This document shows positions 10,801 through 19,060 of a stretch of 64,000 nucleotides of DNA, piece by piece. The notes under the pieces were generated by a model, which had not been told where the DNA came from, did no database searches, and saw only the letters and a list, made by a program, of their open reading frames with translations. Every line of letters starts with the position of its first letter. Position 1 is the stretch's first letter. The translations under genes and the position numbers were made by a program. This stretch comes from Pseudofrankia saprophytica (GTDB lineage: Bacteria; Actinomycetota; Actinomycetes; Frankiales; Frankiaceae), in assembly GCF_000235425.2 (NCBI RefSeq), contig NZ_KI912267.1, positions 580,337 through 644,336 of the forward strand, in the 5' to 3' direction.

Positions 10801-11186
10801 CGACCGGTCCGGTTTTCATCCCGGACGCGGAGACGCACCCGATGATCCCGACCGAGAAGGTGCGCGGACTGGGGATCGCGTCCGCGCTGATGGTGCCGCT
10901 GCTCGGCGAGGGCGGAATCCAGGGAATGATCACCGTCCGCTGGACCGAGCACCAGTCCCAGCTCGACCCGGCGGTGCGGTGCGCGGTGACGATGTTCTGC
11001 GGCCAGGCCCGTTTCACCCTCGCCAAGCTGCGCGCCGCGCAGGGCCAGGTGGCCGGGAACTCCCCGGCGGGCGGCTCCCCCGCGGGCACCGGCCCGCCGG
11101 GCCGGCGTGGCCGGGACGACCTGGCGGCGGCCGAGGCCGACTCCTCCGGCCGGCGGCGGCCCCGCCCGGCCACCAGCCGCTTCTAG
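7881..11186 (+). CDS. Membrane GGDEF-EAL protein with two C-terminal GAF domains
   Basis: 1101-residue cyclic-di-GMP signalling protein. Order: about six membrane segments (residues 1-155); GGDEF domain (about 168-330) with an intact GGDEF motif near 245-249, predicting diguanylate cyclase competence; EAL domain (about 355-610) with intact EAL near 384, DDFGTGYSS near 504 and VGEGVED, predicting phosphodiesterase competence; a Gly/Ala/Arg-rich linker; then two GAF-like sensor domains (about 735-880 and 900-1050) and a disordered tail. ATG 7881 was chosen because GGAGG lies just upstream and the protein begins with the first membrane helix. The unusual point is GAF domains placed after the catalytic pair rather than before it. 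It runs convergent to polA. Net activity cannot be predicted. Confidence 0.9.
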   Translation: MRGRGWIRERGFLAVLPLAGTLFLLLMLTLPLPLSYREPEAFGAFLLSAATLCYILFAPDGDTQRDALVVTLAMTAALTIAVIGVASRTPLAFLAWYPWAGGYAGLVSRRPSRVAALTVVICLALTCALAARGELTVYPLTYLAILMSAIGSAMFTYGFFRWGRGQAFADPLTGLTNRAGLMHAGEPAITEALVAGRAQAVIVLDINRFGEINSALGHQAGDEALREYADLLREVHPRPAFVGRLGGDEFVLVLSGEDQADDRVEPGGGWLARLGEKVLDQLDGPVRIRGINIELESTAGIASAPRDGDRLSKVLPCADAALANAKRDGARLGVWSVGMAGTVGVRSWELALHAELRNAIAKGELVMYYQPVQEAATGRIAGAEALMRWCHPERGLLPPGSFLPMAERSSLIIGLTWWELDEVLAQCARWVRAGLRLPVSANLSARMLVIDDLPGKVARRLEHHGLPPEMLTLEITESALVSQPARAAAMLGELRTAGVKLSLDDFGTGYSSMEILKALPFDEMKIDKSFVADARGSLPDVAIVRSVVDLGHRLGLRVVGEGVEDEQSARMLTELGCDLLQGDVLSPPLPAEELEILLARGVDVRQVHADQPRPAGHDAPPGSGGAEVGTRGGTGGDAWRTPGRGPLTAAWGDPRQAQADATRADAARLAGRAVAGVAPSSNGHRTGERAESAGASQARAPGRHEPEPKASEEAIRTWERTGLVAPKPPDEPSRLSALRRYRILDTAPEPEFDALVTLAAQLADCGFGYLTFIDSDREWLKASHGVQPTELRARVGAGSHIVADGRYLEIQDCSRDLRYAHLARLEPQVVTFFAGAPLRTADGHVIGALCVSDRVPRRLTTGQRTALDTLARHAMSLLDARLQRMLLAEAGAGLEQLETFWHHHDLTAAATLCADVVRTLAHADAVAVMLPELPGSTVFRAAGVSVVEGTLPLTEIGVRATSDDEKAIRELASATGPVFIPDAETHPMIPTEKVRGLGIASALMVPLLGEGGIQGMITVRWTEHQSQLDPAVRCAVTMFCGQARFTLAKLRAAQGQVAGNSPAGGSPAGTGPPGRRGRDDLAAAEADSSGRRRPRPATSRF

Positions 11187-11197
11187 GCGCCCGTTCC

Positions 11198-11221
11198 GGC
11201 GACGTCTCTCGGACCGTCGCC
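11198..11221. terminator. Short hairpin between convergent genes
   Basis: GGCGAC (11198-11203) and GTCGCC (11216-11221) can pair around a 12-nt loop in the 49-bp gap between the GGDEF-EAL gene and polA, which converge. A weak bidirectional terminator is plausible from position only. Confidence 0.35.
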
Positions 11222-11252
11222 AGTGTCCCGCGTCGTCAGTGTCCCGCGTCGT
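11221..11252. repeat. Perfect 16-bp tandem duplication across the polA stop codon
   Basis: CAGTGTCCCGCGTCGT occurs twice head to tail (11221-11236 and 11237-11252). The polA stop codon lies at the junction (11236-11238), so one copy encodes the last residues of Pol I and the other is 3' untranslated. Sixteen is not a multiple of three, so the second copy would be read in another frame if the stop were bypassed. Confidence 0.9.
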
Positions 11253-14154
11253 CCCAGGTGCGGCCGGCGCCGACGGAGACGTCGAGCGGAACGGACATCG
11301 TGTACGCGCCGCCCATCTCGGCGCGGACGAGGGACTCGACGTCCGCGCGCTCGCCGGGGGCGATCTCGAGGACGAGCTCGTCGTGGACCTGGAGGAGGAG
11401 GCGGGAATGCAGGCCGCGCTCGCGCAGTCCCCGCTCCACACCCAGCATCGCGATCTTGATGATGTCGGCGGCGGAACCCTGGATCGGGGCGTTGAGGGCC
11501 ATCCGCTCGGCCATCTGCCGGCGCTGGGAGTTGTCGCTGGTCAGGTCGGGCAGGTAGCGGCGGCGGCCGAGGATCGTCTCGGTGTAGCCGTCCGTGCGGG
11601 CGCGGTCGACGACGCCGCGCAGGAAGTCCCGCACCCCGCCGAAACGGGCGAAGTAGGCCTCCATCTGCTCGCGGGCCTCGTCCGGGGCGATGCCGAGCTG
11701 GGAGGCCAGCCCGTAGGCCGACAGGCCGTAGGCGAGGCCGTAGGACATCGCCTTGATCCGTCGCCGCAGCTCCGGGTCGACGTCGGCGACGGGCAGGTTG
11801 AACGCCTGCGCGGCGACGAACGTGTGCAGGTCCTCGCCGGAGGCGAACGCCTCGATCAGTCCCGCGTCGCCGGACAGATGCGCCATGATCCGCATCTCGA
11901 TCTGCGAGTAGTCCGCGGTCAGCAGCGTCTCGTAGCCTGGGCCGACGACGAAGGCGCGGCGGATCTGGCGGCCCTCGGCGGTGCGGATCGGGATGTTCTG
12001 CAGGTTCGGGTCGGTCGACGACAGCCGGCCCGTCGCCGCGATCATCTGGTTGAACGTGGTGTGGATGCGGCCGGCGTCGTCGATCATCGGCAGCAGCGAC
12101 TCGACGACGGTCTTGAGCCGGGCCACGTCGCGGTGGCGCAGCAGCGTCGGGATCAGCGGGTGGTCGGTCTGGACGGCCAGCCACGCGAGCGCGTCCGCGT
12201 CCGTCGTGTAGCCCGTCTTTATCTTCTTGGTCTTCGGCAGGTTCAGCTCGTCGAACAGGATCTGCTGCAGTTGCTTGGGCGAGCCGAGGTTGAACGGCCG
12301 GCCGACGATCTCGTGCGCGGCCTCGACGACCTTGGTGACCTCGGCGCCGTACTGGGACTGCAGGTCGGTCAGGTAGTCGGCGTCGGCCGCGATGCCGGCG
12401 CGTTCCATCCCGGCGAGCACGGTCAGCAGCGGCAGCTCGATCTCGTGCAGCAGGCGCGCGGCCGAGCGGCGTTCCAGGTCGCCGTCGAGGGCGTCGGCGA
12501 GCTCGGCGACCGCGCGGGCGCGCACGACGTCCACCTCGGCCTCGTCCGCCTCGGTGACGCCCTCGACCTCGACCTCGAGGGTCAGCTGGCCGTCCGACGG
12601 GCCGTCCTCGGCTCTCAGCTCCCGGTGCAGGTAGCGCAGCACCAGGTCCGCGAGGTCGAACGAACGCTGGCCCGGCAGGGCGAGGTAGGCGGCGAGCGCG
12701 GTGTCGCTGGTGACGCCGTCGAGGGTGAGGCCCAGCTCGGCGAGCGCGAGCATCGAGCCCTTGACGTCGTGCCCGGCCTTCGGCTTCGTCTCGTCCGCGA
12801 GCCAGGCGCCCAGCGCGTTCTCGTCGGCCGGCACCAGCTGCGACGGGTCGATCCACGCGCCGGCGCCATCCGCGGTGGCCAGCGCGATCCCGGCGACCGT
12901 CCCGGTGCCGCGGCCCCAGGTGCCACGCAGGTGCAGGCCCGTGCGGGCACCGCCCGCCGTGTGTTCGGCGAGCCATTCGGTGACGTCACCCGGGCCGAGG
13001 ATCGTGTACTCGACCGCGAAACCGCCGTCGCCGGCCGCCGGCTCCACGATCGCGAGCGCCTGGTAGAGCCGCTCCCGCAGCACCCGGAACTGCAGGGTGT
13101 CGAACAGGGTGTGCACCGCCTCGCGGTCCCACGGGACCAGGCGCAGGTCGGCGGGGCCGCGCTCCAGCGGCACGTCGCGGGCGAGCTCGGTCAGCGCCCG
13201 GTTGCGGATCACGCCTGCCAGGTGCTCCCGCAGCGCCGCGCCGGCCTTCCCGGTGACCTCGTCGGCCCGGTCGACCAGGTCCGCCAGGCCGCCGAACTGC
13301 TGGATCCACTTGGTGGCGGTCTTCTCGCCGACGCCGGGAATCGAGGGCAGGTTGTCCGACGGGTCGCCGCGCAGCGCGGCGAAGTCCGGGTACTGCGTCG
13401 GGGTGAGGCCGTACTTGGCCTCCACCTCCGCCGGCGTGTAGCGGATCATGTCGCTGATGCCCTTGCGGGTCATCAGCACGGTGATCCGGTCGGTGACGAG
13501 CTGCAGCGCGTCACGGTCGCCGGTGACGATGAGGACGTCCATGCCGGCCGCCTCGCCCTGGACGGCCAGGGTCGCGATGATGTCGTCCGCCTCGTAGCTG
13601 GCGGCCGACATGCTCGGCACGGCGAGCGCGTCGCAGACCTGGTGGATCAGGCTGATCTGGCCGACGAAGTCCGACGGGGTCTCGGACCTGCCGGCCTTGT
13701 ACTCGGCGTACTGGGCGTGCCGGAAGGTCGGCGCCGGCAGGTCCCACGCGACGGCGACGTGCGTCGGCTTCTCGTCGCGCAGCGCGTTGATCAGCATGGA
13801 CGTGAAGCCGTAGACGGCGTTCGTCGGCTGCCCGGTGGTGGTGGAGAAGTTCTCCACCGGCAAGGCGAAGAACGCCCGGTAGGCCAGCGAGTTCCCGTCC
13901 AGCAGCAGCAGCCGACCGGTTCCGGGAGCGGGCCCGCCGGGCCCGCCGCCCGTGGCCGCGGACCTCCCGGCAGCCCTGGCCGGCGCCTTCGCGGGCGCCT
14001 TGGCCGGCGCCCCGGCGCCGGCGGCCCTCGGGGCACGCTTCGCGGGCGCCCGCGCGGGGGCGTCGCCGGGTGCGTCCGCCGCCGCCTGTGGCGCGGCGTC
14101 CACCGGGACGTCGGAGGGGCTACTCAGATCGGGTTGCGTCGTCGAACCGGACAC
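11236..14154 (-). CDS. polA: DNA polymerase I
   Basis: 972-residue Pol I. After an N-terminal Ala/Pro/Lys/Arg-rich tail with APAK-type repeats (about residues 15-75), the 5'-3' exonuclease domain follows (LLLLDGNSLAYRAFF, YEADDIIATLA, VTGDRDALQLV, GDPSDNLPSIPGVGEKTA), then a degenerate 3'-5' exonuclease-like domain without the usual proofreading acidic residues, then the family A polymerase with motif A DYSQIEMRIMAHLSG, motif B RRIKAMSYGLAYGLS and motif C QVHDELVLE. GTG 14154 is chosen as start; the frame is open further upstream but would overlap the divergent thioesterase. It acts in Okazaki fragment maturation and repair. The basic low-complexity tail makes it longer than typical enzymes of about 900 residues. 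Confidence 0.95.
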   Translation of the reverse strand: MSGSTTQPDLSSPSDVPVDAAPQAAADAPGDAPARAPAKRAPRAAGAGAPAKAPAKAPARAAGRSAATGGGPGGPAPGTGRLLLLDGNSLAYRAFFALPVENFSTTTGQPTNAVYGFTSMLINALRDEKPTHVAVAWDLPAPTFRHAQYAEYKAGRSETPSDFVGQISLIHQVCDALAVPSMSAASYEADDIIATLAVQGEAAGMDVLIVTGDRDALQLVTDRITVLMTRKGISDMIRYTPAEVEAKYGLTPTQYPDFAALRGDPSDNLPSIPGVGEKTATKWIQQFGGLADLVDRADEVTGKAGAALREHLAGVIRNRALTELARDVPLERGPADLRLVPWDREAVHTLFDTLQFRVLRERLYQALAIVEPAAGDGGFAVEYTILGPGDVTEWLAEHTAGGARTGLHLRGTWGRGTGTVAGIALATADGAGAWIDPSQLVPADENALGAWLADETKPKAGHDVKGSMLALAELGLTLDGVTSDTALAAYLALPGQRSFDLADLVLRYLHRELRAEDGPSDGQLTLEVEVEGVTEADEAEVDVVRARAVAELADALDGDLERRSAARLLHEIELPLLTVLAGMERAGIAADADYLTDLQSQYGAEVTKVVEAAHEIVGRPFNLGSPKQLQQILFDELNLPKTKKIKTGYTTDADALAWLAVQTDHPLIPTLLRHRDVARLKTVVESLLPMIDDAGRIHTTFNQMIAATGRLSSTDPNLQNIPIRTAEGRQIRRAFVVGPGYETLLTADYSQIEMRIMAHLSGDAGLIEAFASGEDLHTFVAAQAFNLPVADVDPELRRRIKAMSYGLAYGLSAYGLASQLGIAPDEAREQMEAYFARFGGVRDFLRGVVDRARTDGYTETILGRRRYLPDLTSDNSQRRQMAERMALNAPIQGSAADIIKIAMLGVERGLRERGLHSRLLLQVHDELVLEIAPGERADVESLVRAEMGGAYTMSVPLDVSVGAGRTWDDAGH

Positions 14155-14236
14155 CCGGCGAAGTCTAGGCCGCCGGTAGGACAATCCACCGACCGCGCCG
14201 CCCGCGCCGCCTGCCCGGTCGCCATATTGTCGGCTG

Positions 14237-14731
14237 GTGACTGTCGAGACGGGCGCGGACGGTGCCACCCAGGGCGGAGCGCCGGCCGGCCAGGCCGAGC
14301 TGGTCGCCGCCCTGAACCTGCACCGCGGCGAGCTGAACGAGCGCATGGGCATCGAGCTGCTCGAGGCGGCGCCGGAGCGCGTGGTCGGCCGGATGCCGGT
14401 GGAGGGCAACCGGCAGCCGTACGGGCTGCTGCACGGCGGCGCGTCGGTGGTGCTGGCGGAGACGGTCGGCTCGATGGCGGCGATGCTCAACGCGGGCCCC
14501 GAGAACGCGGCCGTCGGCCTCGAGATCAACGCCTCCCACCACCGGGCGGCGACCACCGGCTGGGTCACGGCGGTCGCGACCCGCCTGCACGCCGGTCGCT
14601 CGGTGGCGACGTTCGAGATCAAGATCACGGACGACGACGGCCGCCCGGTCTGCACCTGCCGGCTGACCTGCGTGCTCCGGTCCAGGCCGCCCGCCGGCGG
14701 CGCCATCCCCGGCATCCCCGGCAGCAGGTAG
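14237..14731 (+). CDS. PaaI-type hotdog-fold thioesterase
   Basis: 164-residue single-domain protein. The hotdog fold is recognised by the YGLLHGGASVVLAETVGSMAA helix, where HGG and a following acidic residue form the acyl-CoA thioesterase active site, and by the strands ending in INASHHR. The substrate is unknown; the 4HBT/PaaI family usually hydrolyses aryl- or acyl-CoA. GTG start; the gene diverges from polA with only 82 bases between starts, so the promoters probably share this gap. Location beside polA appears, from memory, to be common in actinobacteria. Confidence 0.88.
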   Translation: MTVETGADGATQGGAPAGQAELVAALNLHRGELNERMGIELLEAAPERVVGRMPVEGNRQPYGLLHGGASVVLAETVGSMAAMLNAGPENAAVGLEINASHHRAATTGWVTAVATRLHAGRSVATFEIKITDDDGRPVCTCRLTCVLRSRPPAGGAIPGIPGSR

Positions 14732-15095
14732 TCCACGACGCGCGGGACGATCCGGGGGCGGGCTTTGGTGCCGTCCGGGCCTTCCCCATGCCAAGACGTT
14801 TTCTACTCACCCGCCCCCGGTTTCCACACTGCGGGTGAGACGCTAGGAGCGTTCGGTAACCACGTCAACGGGGCCCGCGCGCGATGACCCGCGGTTGTGC
14901 GCTCCCAGGCGCGGCCACGCCGTATCCGCCAACTCATCTCCCTGTTTGCCGGCCTCGATGGCTCCCCCCACCAATTGGCTGGGGGACGTCTCGGCGCCAA
15001 CCGGCGGGTTCGACGTGGAGACAACCAGGCGGCCAGTCGGCGGGACCCCACGGACAGCCTGGCGCAAAAGAACGTCCCGGCAGCCGGCGCGACGG
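14732..15095. other. Gene-free gap with overlapping alternative hairpins
   Basis: 364 bases with no credible gene between the ends of the thioesterase (+) and LivG (-). Two mutually exclusive inverted repeats are present: 14752-14762 pairs with 14810-14820 (11 bp perfect), and 14806-14814 pairs with 14831-14839 (9 bp perfect); both use bases 14810-14814. The likely role is termination of the convergent transcripts. The rest, 14840-15095, shows nothing recognisable. Confidence 0.5.
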
Positions 15096-16007
15096 TCAGG
15101 TCCCGGCGGGGCTCGGTGCCCGGTACGCCCCGAGGGCGGCAAGGCTGCCGACGACCTCGGCCGGCGTGCCGGTCGCGACCACGGCGCCGGCCTCGAGGAC
15201 GACGACCGTGTCGGCGACCGCCAGGGCCAGGCGCGGGTCGTGCTCGGCGAGCAGGACGCTCACGCCGCGGGCCTGGACCTGGCCGACCAGCTCGGCGAGC
15301 CAGGCCCGCTCGGCGGCCGGGACGCCGGCGGCCGGCTCGTCCAGCAACAGCAACGACGGACGGGTGCCCAGCGCGCTGGCGACCTCGAGCCGCCGGCGCG
15401 CGCCGCGGGGCAGGCCGGCCGCCGGCTCGGCCGCCCGGTCGGCGAGCCCGACGAGGTCCAGCAGCTCCCGCGCCGCGGACCGGGCCGCGCGGATCCCCCC
15501 GCGCCCAGGCGTCCCGGGGACCAGCGCCCGGCGGGTGCCGCCGCGCGCCGCCGCCTCGACGCCGACCCGGACGTTGTCCAGCACGGTGAGCTGGTCGAAC
15601 AGCCTGGTCTCCCGGAAGGTGCGGGCGATGCCCAGCCGGGCCACCGCCGGTGCCGACCGCCCGAACAGCTCGACCGGCCCGCCGGGGCCGCGCGCCGGCC
15701 AGAAGTGGGCGCTGCCGCGGCTCGGGCGCCGGCTCCCGGTCAGGCAGTCGAGCAGCGCCGTCTTGCCCGCGCCGTTCGGGCCGACCACGGCCAGCACCGT
15801 GCCGCGCCGCTGACGCAGCGAGACGTCCGCGAGGCAGGTGAGCCCGCCGACGCGCAGCGTCACCCCCGCCAGGTCGAGAATCGGCCGCGGCGGCGGCGTC
15901 GAGCCTGGCGCGGGCACGGTCGGCGCGTCCGGCTTCCAGCCGACGCGCGGACCAGGGCGAGCCGGCACCACCGCCGGGGTCCGGCGGCCCGGCTCCGGGA
16001 CGGTCAC
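15096..16007 (-). CDS. livG: Branched-chain amino-acid-type ABC transporter ATPase (LivG-like)
   Basis: 303-residue ATPase. A Pro-rich N-terminal extension of about 45 residues precedes the domain. Walker A is GPNGAGKT, Walker B LLLLDEP, and the H-loop LLAEHD; the signature is degenerate (LPRGARRRLEVA), as often seen in the LPYG-type signatures of LivG proteins. It would power import through LivH/LivM at the inner face of the membrane. The GTG start overlaps the LivM stop (GTGA), so it is the last gene of the operon. The usual partner ATPase LivF is not in the window, so either this protein forms a homodimer or LivF is encoded elsewhere. Confidence 0.88.
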   Translation of the reverse strand: MTVPEPGRRTPAVVPARPGPRVGWKPDAPTVPAPGSTPPPRPILDLAGVTLRVGGLTCLADVSLRQRRGTVLAVVGPNGAGKTALLDCLTGSRRPSRGSAHFWPARGPGGPVELFGRSAPAVARLGIARTFRETRLFDQLTVLDNVRVGVEAAARGGTRRALVPGTPGRGGIRAARSAARELLDLVGLADRAAEPAAGLPRGARRRLEVASALGTRPSLLLLDEPAAGVPAAERAWLAELVGQVQARGVSVLLAEHDPRLALAVADTVVVLEAGAVVATGTPAEVVGSLAALGAYRAPSPAGT

Positions 16008-17881
16008 GGCGCCGTGCCGCGTCGGGCGGCGGGCCGGTGGAGCGCGGGAAGGAGGCGTCCAGGCCGGAAGACCGTCATGATCATGACGAGGGCGCCGAAA
16101 TAGAGGAACCGGTCCGCGGCTGGCACGTGGTCGCGCAGGAGGAAGGCCAGGCCCTGCAGGACGACGGCGCCGAGGACGGCGCCGAGGCGCGAGCCCACTC
16201 CGCCCGCGACGACCACCGTCAGCACGAGCATCGACGCCTGTGGGCTGAACGTCTGCGGGTTGAAGAACTGCTTGGTCGCGAGGACCGCGCCGGCGAGGCC
16301 GGCGACCGACGCGCCGGCCGCGAAGGCCAGCAGCCTCGTCCGGATGACGCGGACGCCCAGGGCCTCGGCGGCCAGCTCGTCCTGCTGGAACGCGGCGCAG
16401 GCCCGGCCGGCCCGCGACCGGTCCCAGCCTGCGAGCACGACGAGGACCAGCACGATCAGGCCGAGCAGCAGGTAGTAGTACGGCAACGGGTCCAGCCCGA
16501 AGGCGTAGTGGACGCCGCCGATCCGCACCGACGGCGCCTGCACCCCGAACACGCCGCCGGCACCGCCGGTGATCCCCTCGGCGTTGTTCGCGAGCAGCTG
16601 GACGACCCCGCCGAAGCCGAGGGTGACGATCGCCAACAGGTCGGCGTGCCGGCGCAGGAGCGGCGCGCCCAGCACGAGGCCGACGAGGCCCGCGGCGGCC
16701 ATCGCGATCGGCATCGCGGCCAGCGCAGAGACGGTGAACGGCGCGTGCCAGGGCATCGCGCCCGGAGCACACAGGTACGTCGCGGTATAGGCGCCGATCG
16801 CGCAGAAGGCGACGGAGCCGAGATCGAGCACGCCGGCCCGGCCGACGGTGATGCTCAGCCCCAGCGCGAGCAGCGCGTACAGCCCGATGTCGTTGACCAT
16901 CACCTGCAGCGCCGTGGTCGAGACCAGCAGCGGCGCGCCCACCGCCGCCCCCAGCGCCAGCGCGTACCCGGCACCCCGCGCCCATGGGCGCCGGTACCAA
17001 CGGCCCCGATGCCACGGTCCCCGAGCCGAGGTCCCGGCGGGCGTGGGTTCGACGGAGCTCCTCGCCACCCGCTCGGCCGGTGCTGGCTCGGCCGCCACCG
17101 GCCGAGCGGGCCCGTCTCCCCATTTCGACCGGACCGCCCAGGTCCGGTCCGTGGGCGGCACAGCGTGATCCTCGACCGCGCGCTGCTCCGGCATCGGCGC
17201 CGGTATCGGAATCGGCGGTGGCCCGCTCCGGCCCGCCGGCTCGGCCTCGACGGCGATCCGGCCCCGCCGCGAGGCCGCCTCGTCCAGCGACGGGCGCCGC
17301 CGGGCGGCCCTTCCCCACCGCGAGCGCCTCGGCCGGCGGTGGCGCGACCCCGACCGGTCCCGGGCGTCGTCCGCCCATTCGGCCGCGATCCCCGCCAGGG
17401 ACGCGGTCAGGCGGCCGGCCGGGCCGCGCAGCAGCGGCCAGCAGGTCAGCCCCGCCCAGGTCAGCAGCGCGGCGGCGAGGAAGAGCGCGCCGCGCTCGCC
17501 CGCCAGCGACCCACGGGTCCCGGCGAGCGGCCGGTCGGCGTTCCCGGACGGCCCGGTCACCAGCGCGGCCAGCGCCGAGAGCACCAGGCACCCACCCAGC
17601 CGGCGCCACCACCGGCCCGGCCTCGCCGTGTCCCCGTCCCCACCGACGACGTCCCCGGGGCCGCGCCGCCGCGCGGGCTCGGGGGGTCGCGGAACGGAGT
17701 CATCCGGTCGGACGCCGGGCGGCGCAGGACCAGTCGTCGCCGCGCCGCCCGCCGCACTGCCCGCCATGGCATCCGCCACGGCGTCCGGCGGCGCGCCCGC
17801 GGCGCGCAGCTGGGCCACCCGCTCGGCGACCGACGGCATGCCCGCCAGCGCCTCCCCCGCCGCCGGCTCGTCCGGACTCAT
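16004..17881 (-). CDS. livM: ABC transporter permease LivM with long N-terminal extension
   Basis: 625-residue protein, nearly twice the usual LivM length. The C-terminal about 330 residues are a normal LivM permease (LYALLALGLSITVGRAGVLD, GFGGVVQLLANN, QDELAAEALGVRVIRTRLLA coupling loop, FNPQTFSPQASM, AGGVGSRLGAVLGA). Before it lie about 290 residues of low-complexity Pro/Ala/Arg sequence containing two hydrophobic segments (GGCLVLSALAALVTG; ALFLAAALLTWAGLTCW). ATG 17881 overlaps the LivH stop (ATGA), which fixes the start, so the extension is real unless the gene order hides a frameshift. The extension function is unknown. Confidence 0.85.
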   Translation of the reverse strand: MSPDEPAAGEALAGMPSVAERVAQLRAAGAPPDAVADAMAGSAAGGAATTGPAPPGVRPDDSVPRPPEPARRRGPGDVVGGDGDTARPGRWWRRLGGCLVLSALAALVTGPSGNADRPLAGTRGSLAGERGALFLAAALLTWAGLTCWPLLRGPAGRLTASLAGIAAEWADDARDRSGSRHRRPRRSRWGRAARRRPSLDEAASRRGRIAVEAEPAGRSGPPPIPIPAPMPEQRAVEDHAVPPTDRTWAVRSKWGDGPARPVAAEPAPAERVARSSVEPTPAGTSARGPWHRGRWYRRPWARGAGYALALGAAVGAPLLVSTTALQVMVNDIGLYALLALGLSITVGRAGVLDLGSVAFCAIGAYTATYLCAPGAMPWHAPFTVSALAAMPIAMAAAGLVGLVLGAPLLRRHADLLAIVTLGFGGVVQLLANNAEGITGGAGGVFGVQAPSVRIGGVHYAFGLDPLPYYYLLLGLIVLVLVVLAGWDRSRAGRACAAFQQDELAAEALGVRVIRTRLLAFAAGASVAGLAGAVLATKQFFNPQTFSPQASMLVLTVVVAGGVGSRLGAVLGAVVLQGLAFLLRDHVPAADRFLYFGALVMIMTVFRPGRLLPALHRPAARRGTAP

Positions 17882-18819
17882 GCCGGACGTCCGAGGCGGG
17901 CGCCGAGCAGGCCCGAGGGGCGCAGGAGGAGGACGGCGAACAGCACGACGAAGGCGATGACGTCCTGATAGCCCGCGTCGAGCAGGTAGTAGCCGCCGAA
18001 GCTCTCGACCAGGCCGAGCAACAGGCCCCCGGCCAGCGCCCCGCGCGCGCTGCCGAGGCCACCGAGGACGGCGGCCGCGAAGGCCTTGATCCCGGGAACG
18101 AAGCCCATCGTGTAGGACGCCTGGAAGGTCATCGCGTAGAGGAAGCCGCCGGCGCCGGCGAGCAGCCCACCGAGCACGAACGTCGCGACGACCACCCGTT
18201 CGCGGTCGACGCCCAGCAGGGTGGCGCACTCGGCGTCCTGCGCCACCGCCCGGATCGAGCGCCCAAGCCTCGACCAGGCGACCAGGCGGTCGACGGCGAG
18301 CAGCAGGCCGAACGCGGCGACGACGACCGCCAGCGCCTCGGCGGAGACCCCGGCGCCGGCGACGCGCAGCACCGCCTCGTCGGTGAACGGGCTCGGAGCG
18401 GAGACGTCGCGCCGGCCGAACTCCTTGCCGGCCAGGCTCACGGCGAACATCGACGCGCCGGCGGCGCTGACCAGATACGCGATCCGTGGCGCGCCACGGC
18501 GGCGCAACGGCCGGTAGGCGGCCCGCTCGAGGCCGAGAGCGGCCAGCGCCCCGGCGAGGCCGCCGGCGGCGATCCCGGCCGCCACCAGCCCGATGCAGGC
18601 CAGGACGCCCGGACCGCCGCCGGCAACCCCGGCGGGCATCAGTGCGCGGGCCGCGTACAGGCCGCCGAACGCGCCGAGCATGAACACCTCGCCGTGCGCG
18701 AGGTTGACCAGCCGCAGCACGCCGTAGACGAGGGTGTAGCCGAGCGCGATCAGCGCGTAGAGCGCGCCGACCGTGAGCCCGTCGATGGCCAGCCGCGCGA
18801 CCTGCCCCCCGCTACCCAC
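17878..18819 (-). CDS. livH: ABC transporter permease LivH
   Basis: 313-residue permease with about eight membrane segments and typical LivH sequences: DGLTVGALYALIALGYTLVYGVLRLVNLAHGEVFMLGA at the N-terminus, AQDAECATLLGVDRERVV as the ATPase-coupling loop, and MTFQASYTMGFVPGIKAFAAAVLGGLGSARGALAGG. GTG 18819 is chosen, with a GGGGAG purine-rich site upstream; the frame stays open to a TTG at 18876. The following LivM ATG overlaps the stop. It forms the membrane channel with LivM for a branched-chain amino acid or other small amide or acid substrate. Confidence 0.9.
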   Translation of the reverse strand: MGSGGQVARLAIDGLTVGALYALIALGYTLVYGVLRLVNLAHGEVFMLGAFGGLYAARALMPAGVAGGGPGVLACIGLVAAGIAAGGLAGALAALGLERAAYRPLRRRGAPRIAYLVSAAGASMFAVSLAGKEFGRRDVSAPSPFTDEAVLRVAGAGVSAEALAVVVAAFGLLLAVDRLVAWSRLGRSIRAVAQDAECATLLGVDRERVVVATFVLGGLLAGAGGFLYAMTFQASYTMGFVPGIKAFAAAVLGGLGSARGALAGGLLLGLVESFGGYYLLDAGYQDVIAFVVLFAVLLLRPSGLLGARLGRPA

Positions 18820-19060
18820 GCGCGGACCGCGCTCCCCATCTCCCCGTGCGCACCCGGCGGTCCCAGCTACCGGCAAGATCGGTCAGGCCGTTGCCGTCCC
18901 GCGCGCCGCCATCCGGCTGGTCCACACCATCGCCAGGCTGGCCGCTGGACAGCTCCGACGCCGGTGGTGCGCCGGGCGCCCCCGACGCCTCCGGCGATGC
19001 CGGGGCGTCGGGGGCGTGGCCGGCCGGCGATACCGCCGCGACCTCGTCAGCAGGGGTCAC
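18812..19060 (-). CDS. Small Ala/Gly/Asp-rich ORF coupled between binding protein and LivH
   Basis: 82 codons of low-complexity, acidic-to-polar sequence with no recognised domain. Its GTG overlaps the stop of the upstream lipoprotein gene (GTGA) and its end overlaps the chosen LivH start by 8 bases, so it is placed exactly like a coupled operon gene. It may be a real small protein, a translational bridge, or merely an open frame in a GC-rich spacer of about 240 bases. No function can be assigned. Confidence 0.35.
   Translation of the reverse strand: MTPADEVAAVSPAGHAPDAPASPEASGAPGAPPASELSSGQPGDGVDQPDGGARDGNGLTDLAGSWDRRVRTGRWGARSARG

Noticed and set aside
11107-14838. Very long open frame on + opposite polA
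   Set aside because: It is the antisense shadow of polA, created by high GC and codon bias; its translation is Arg/Val/Gly-rich repeats without motifs, and polA is certain.
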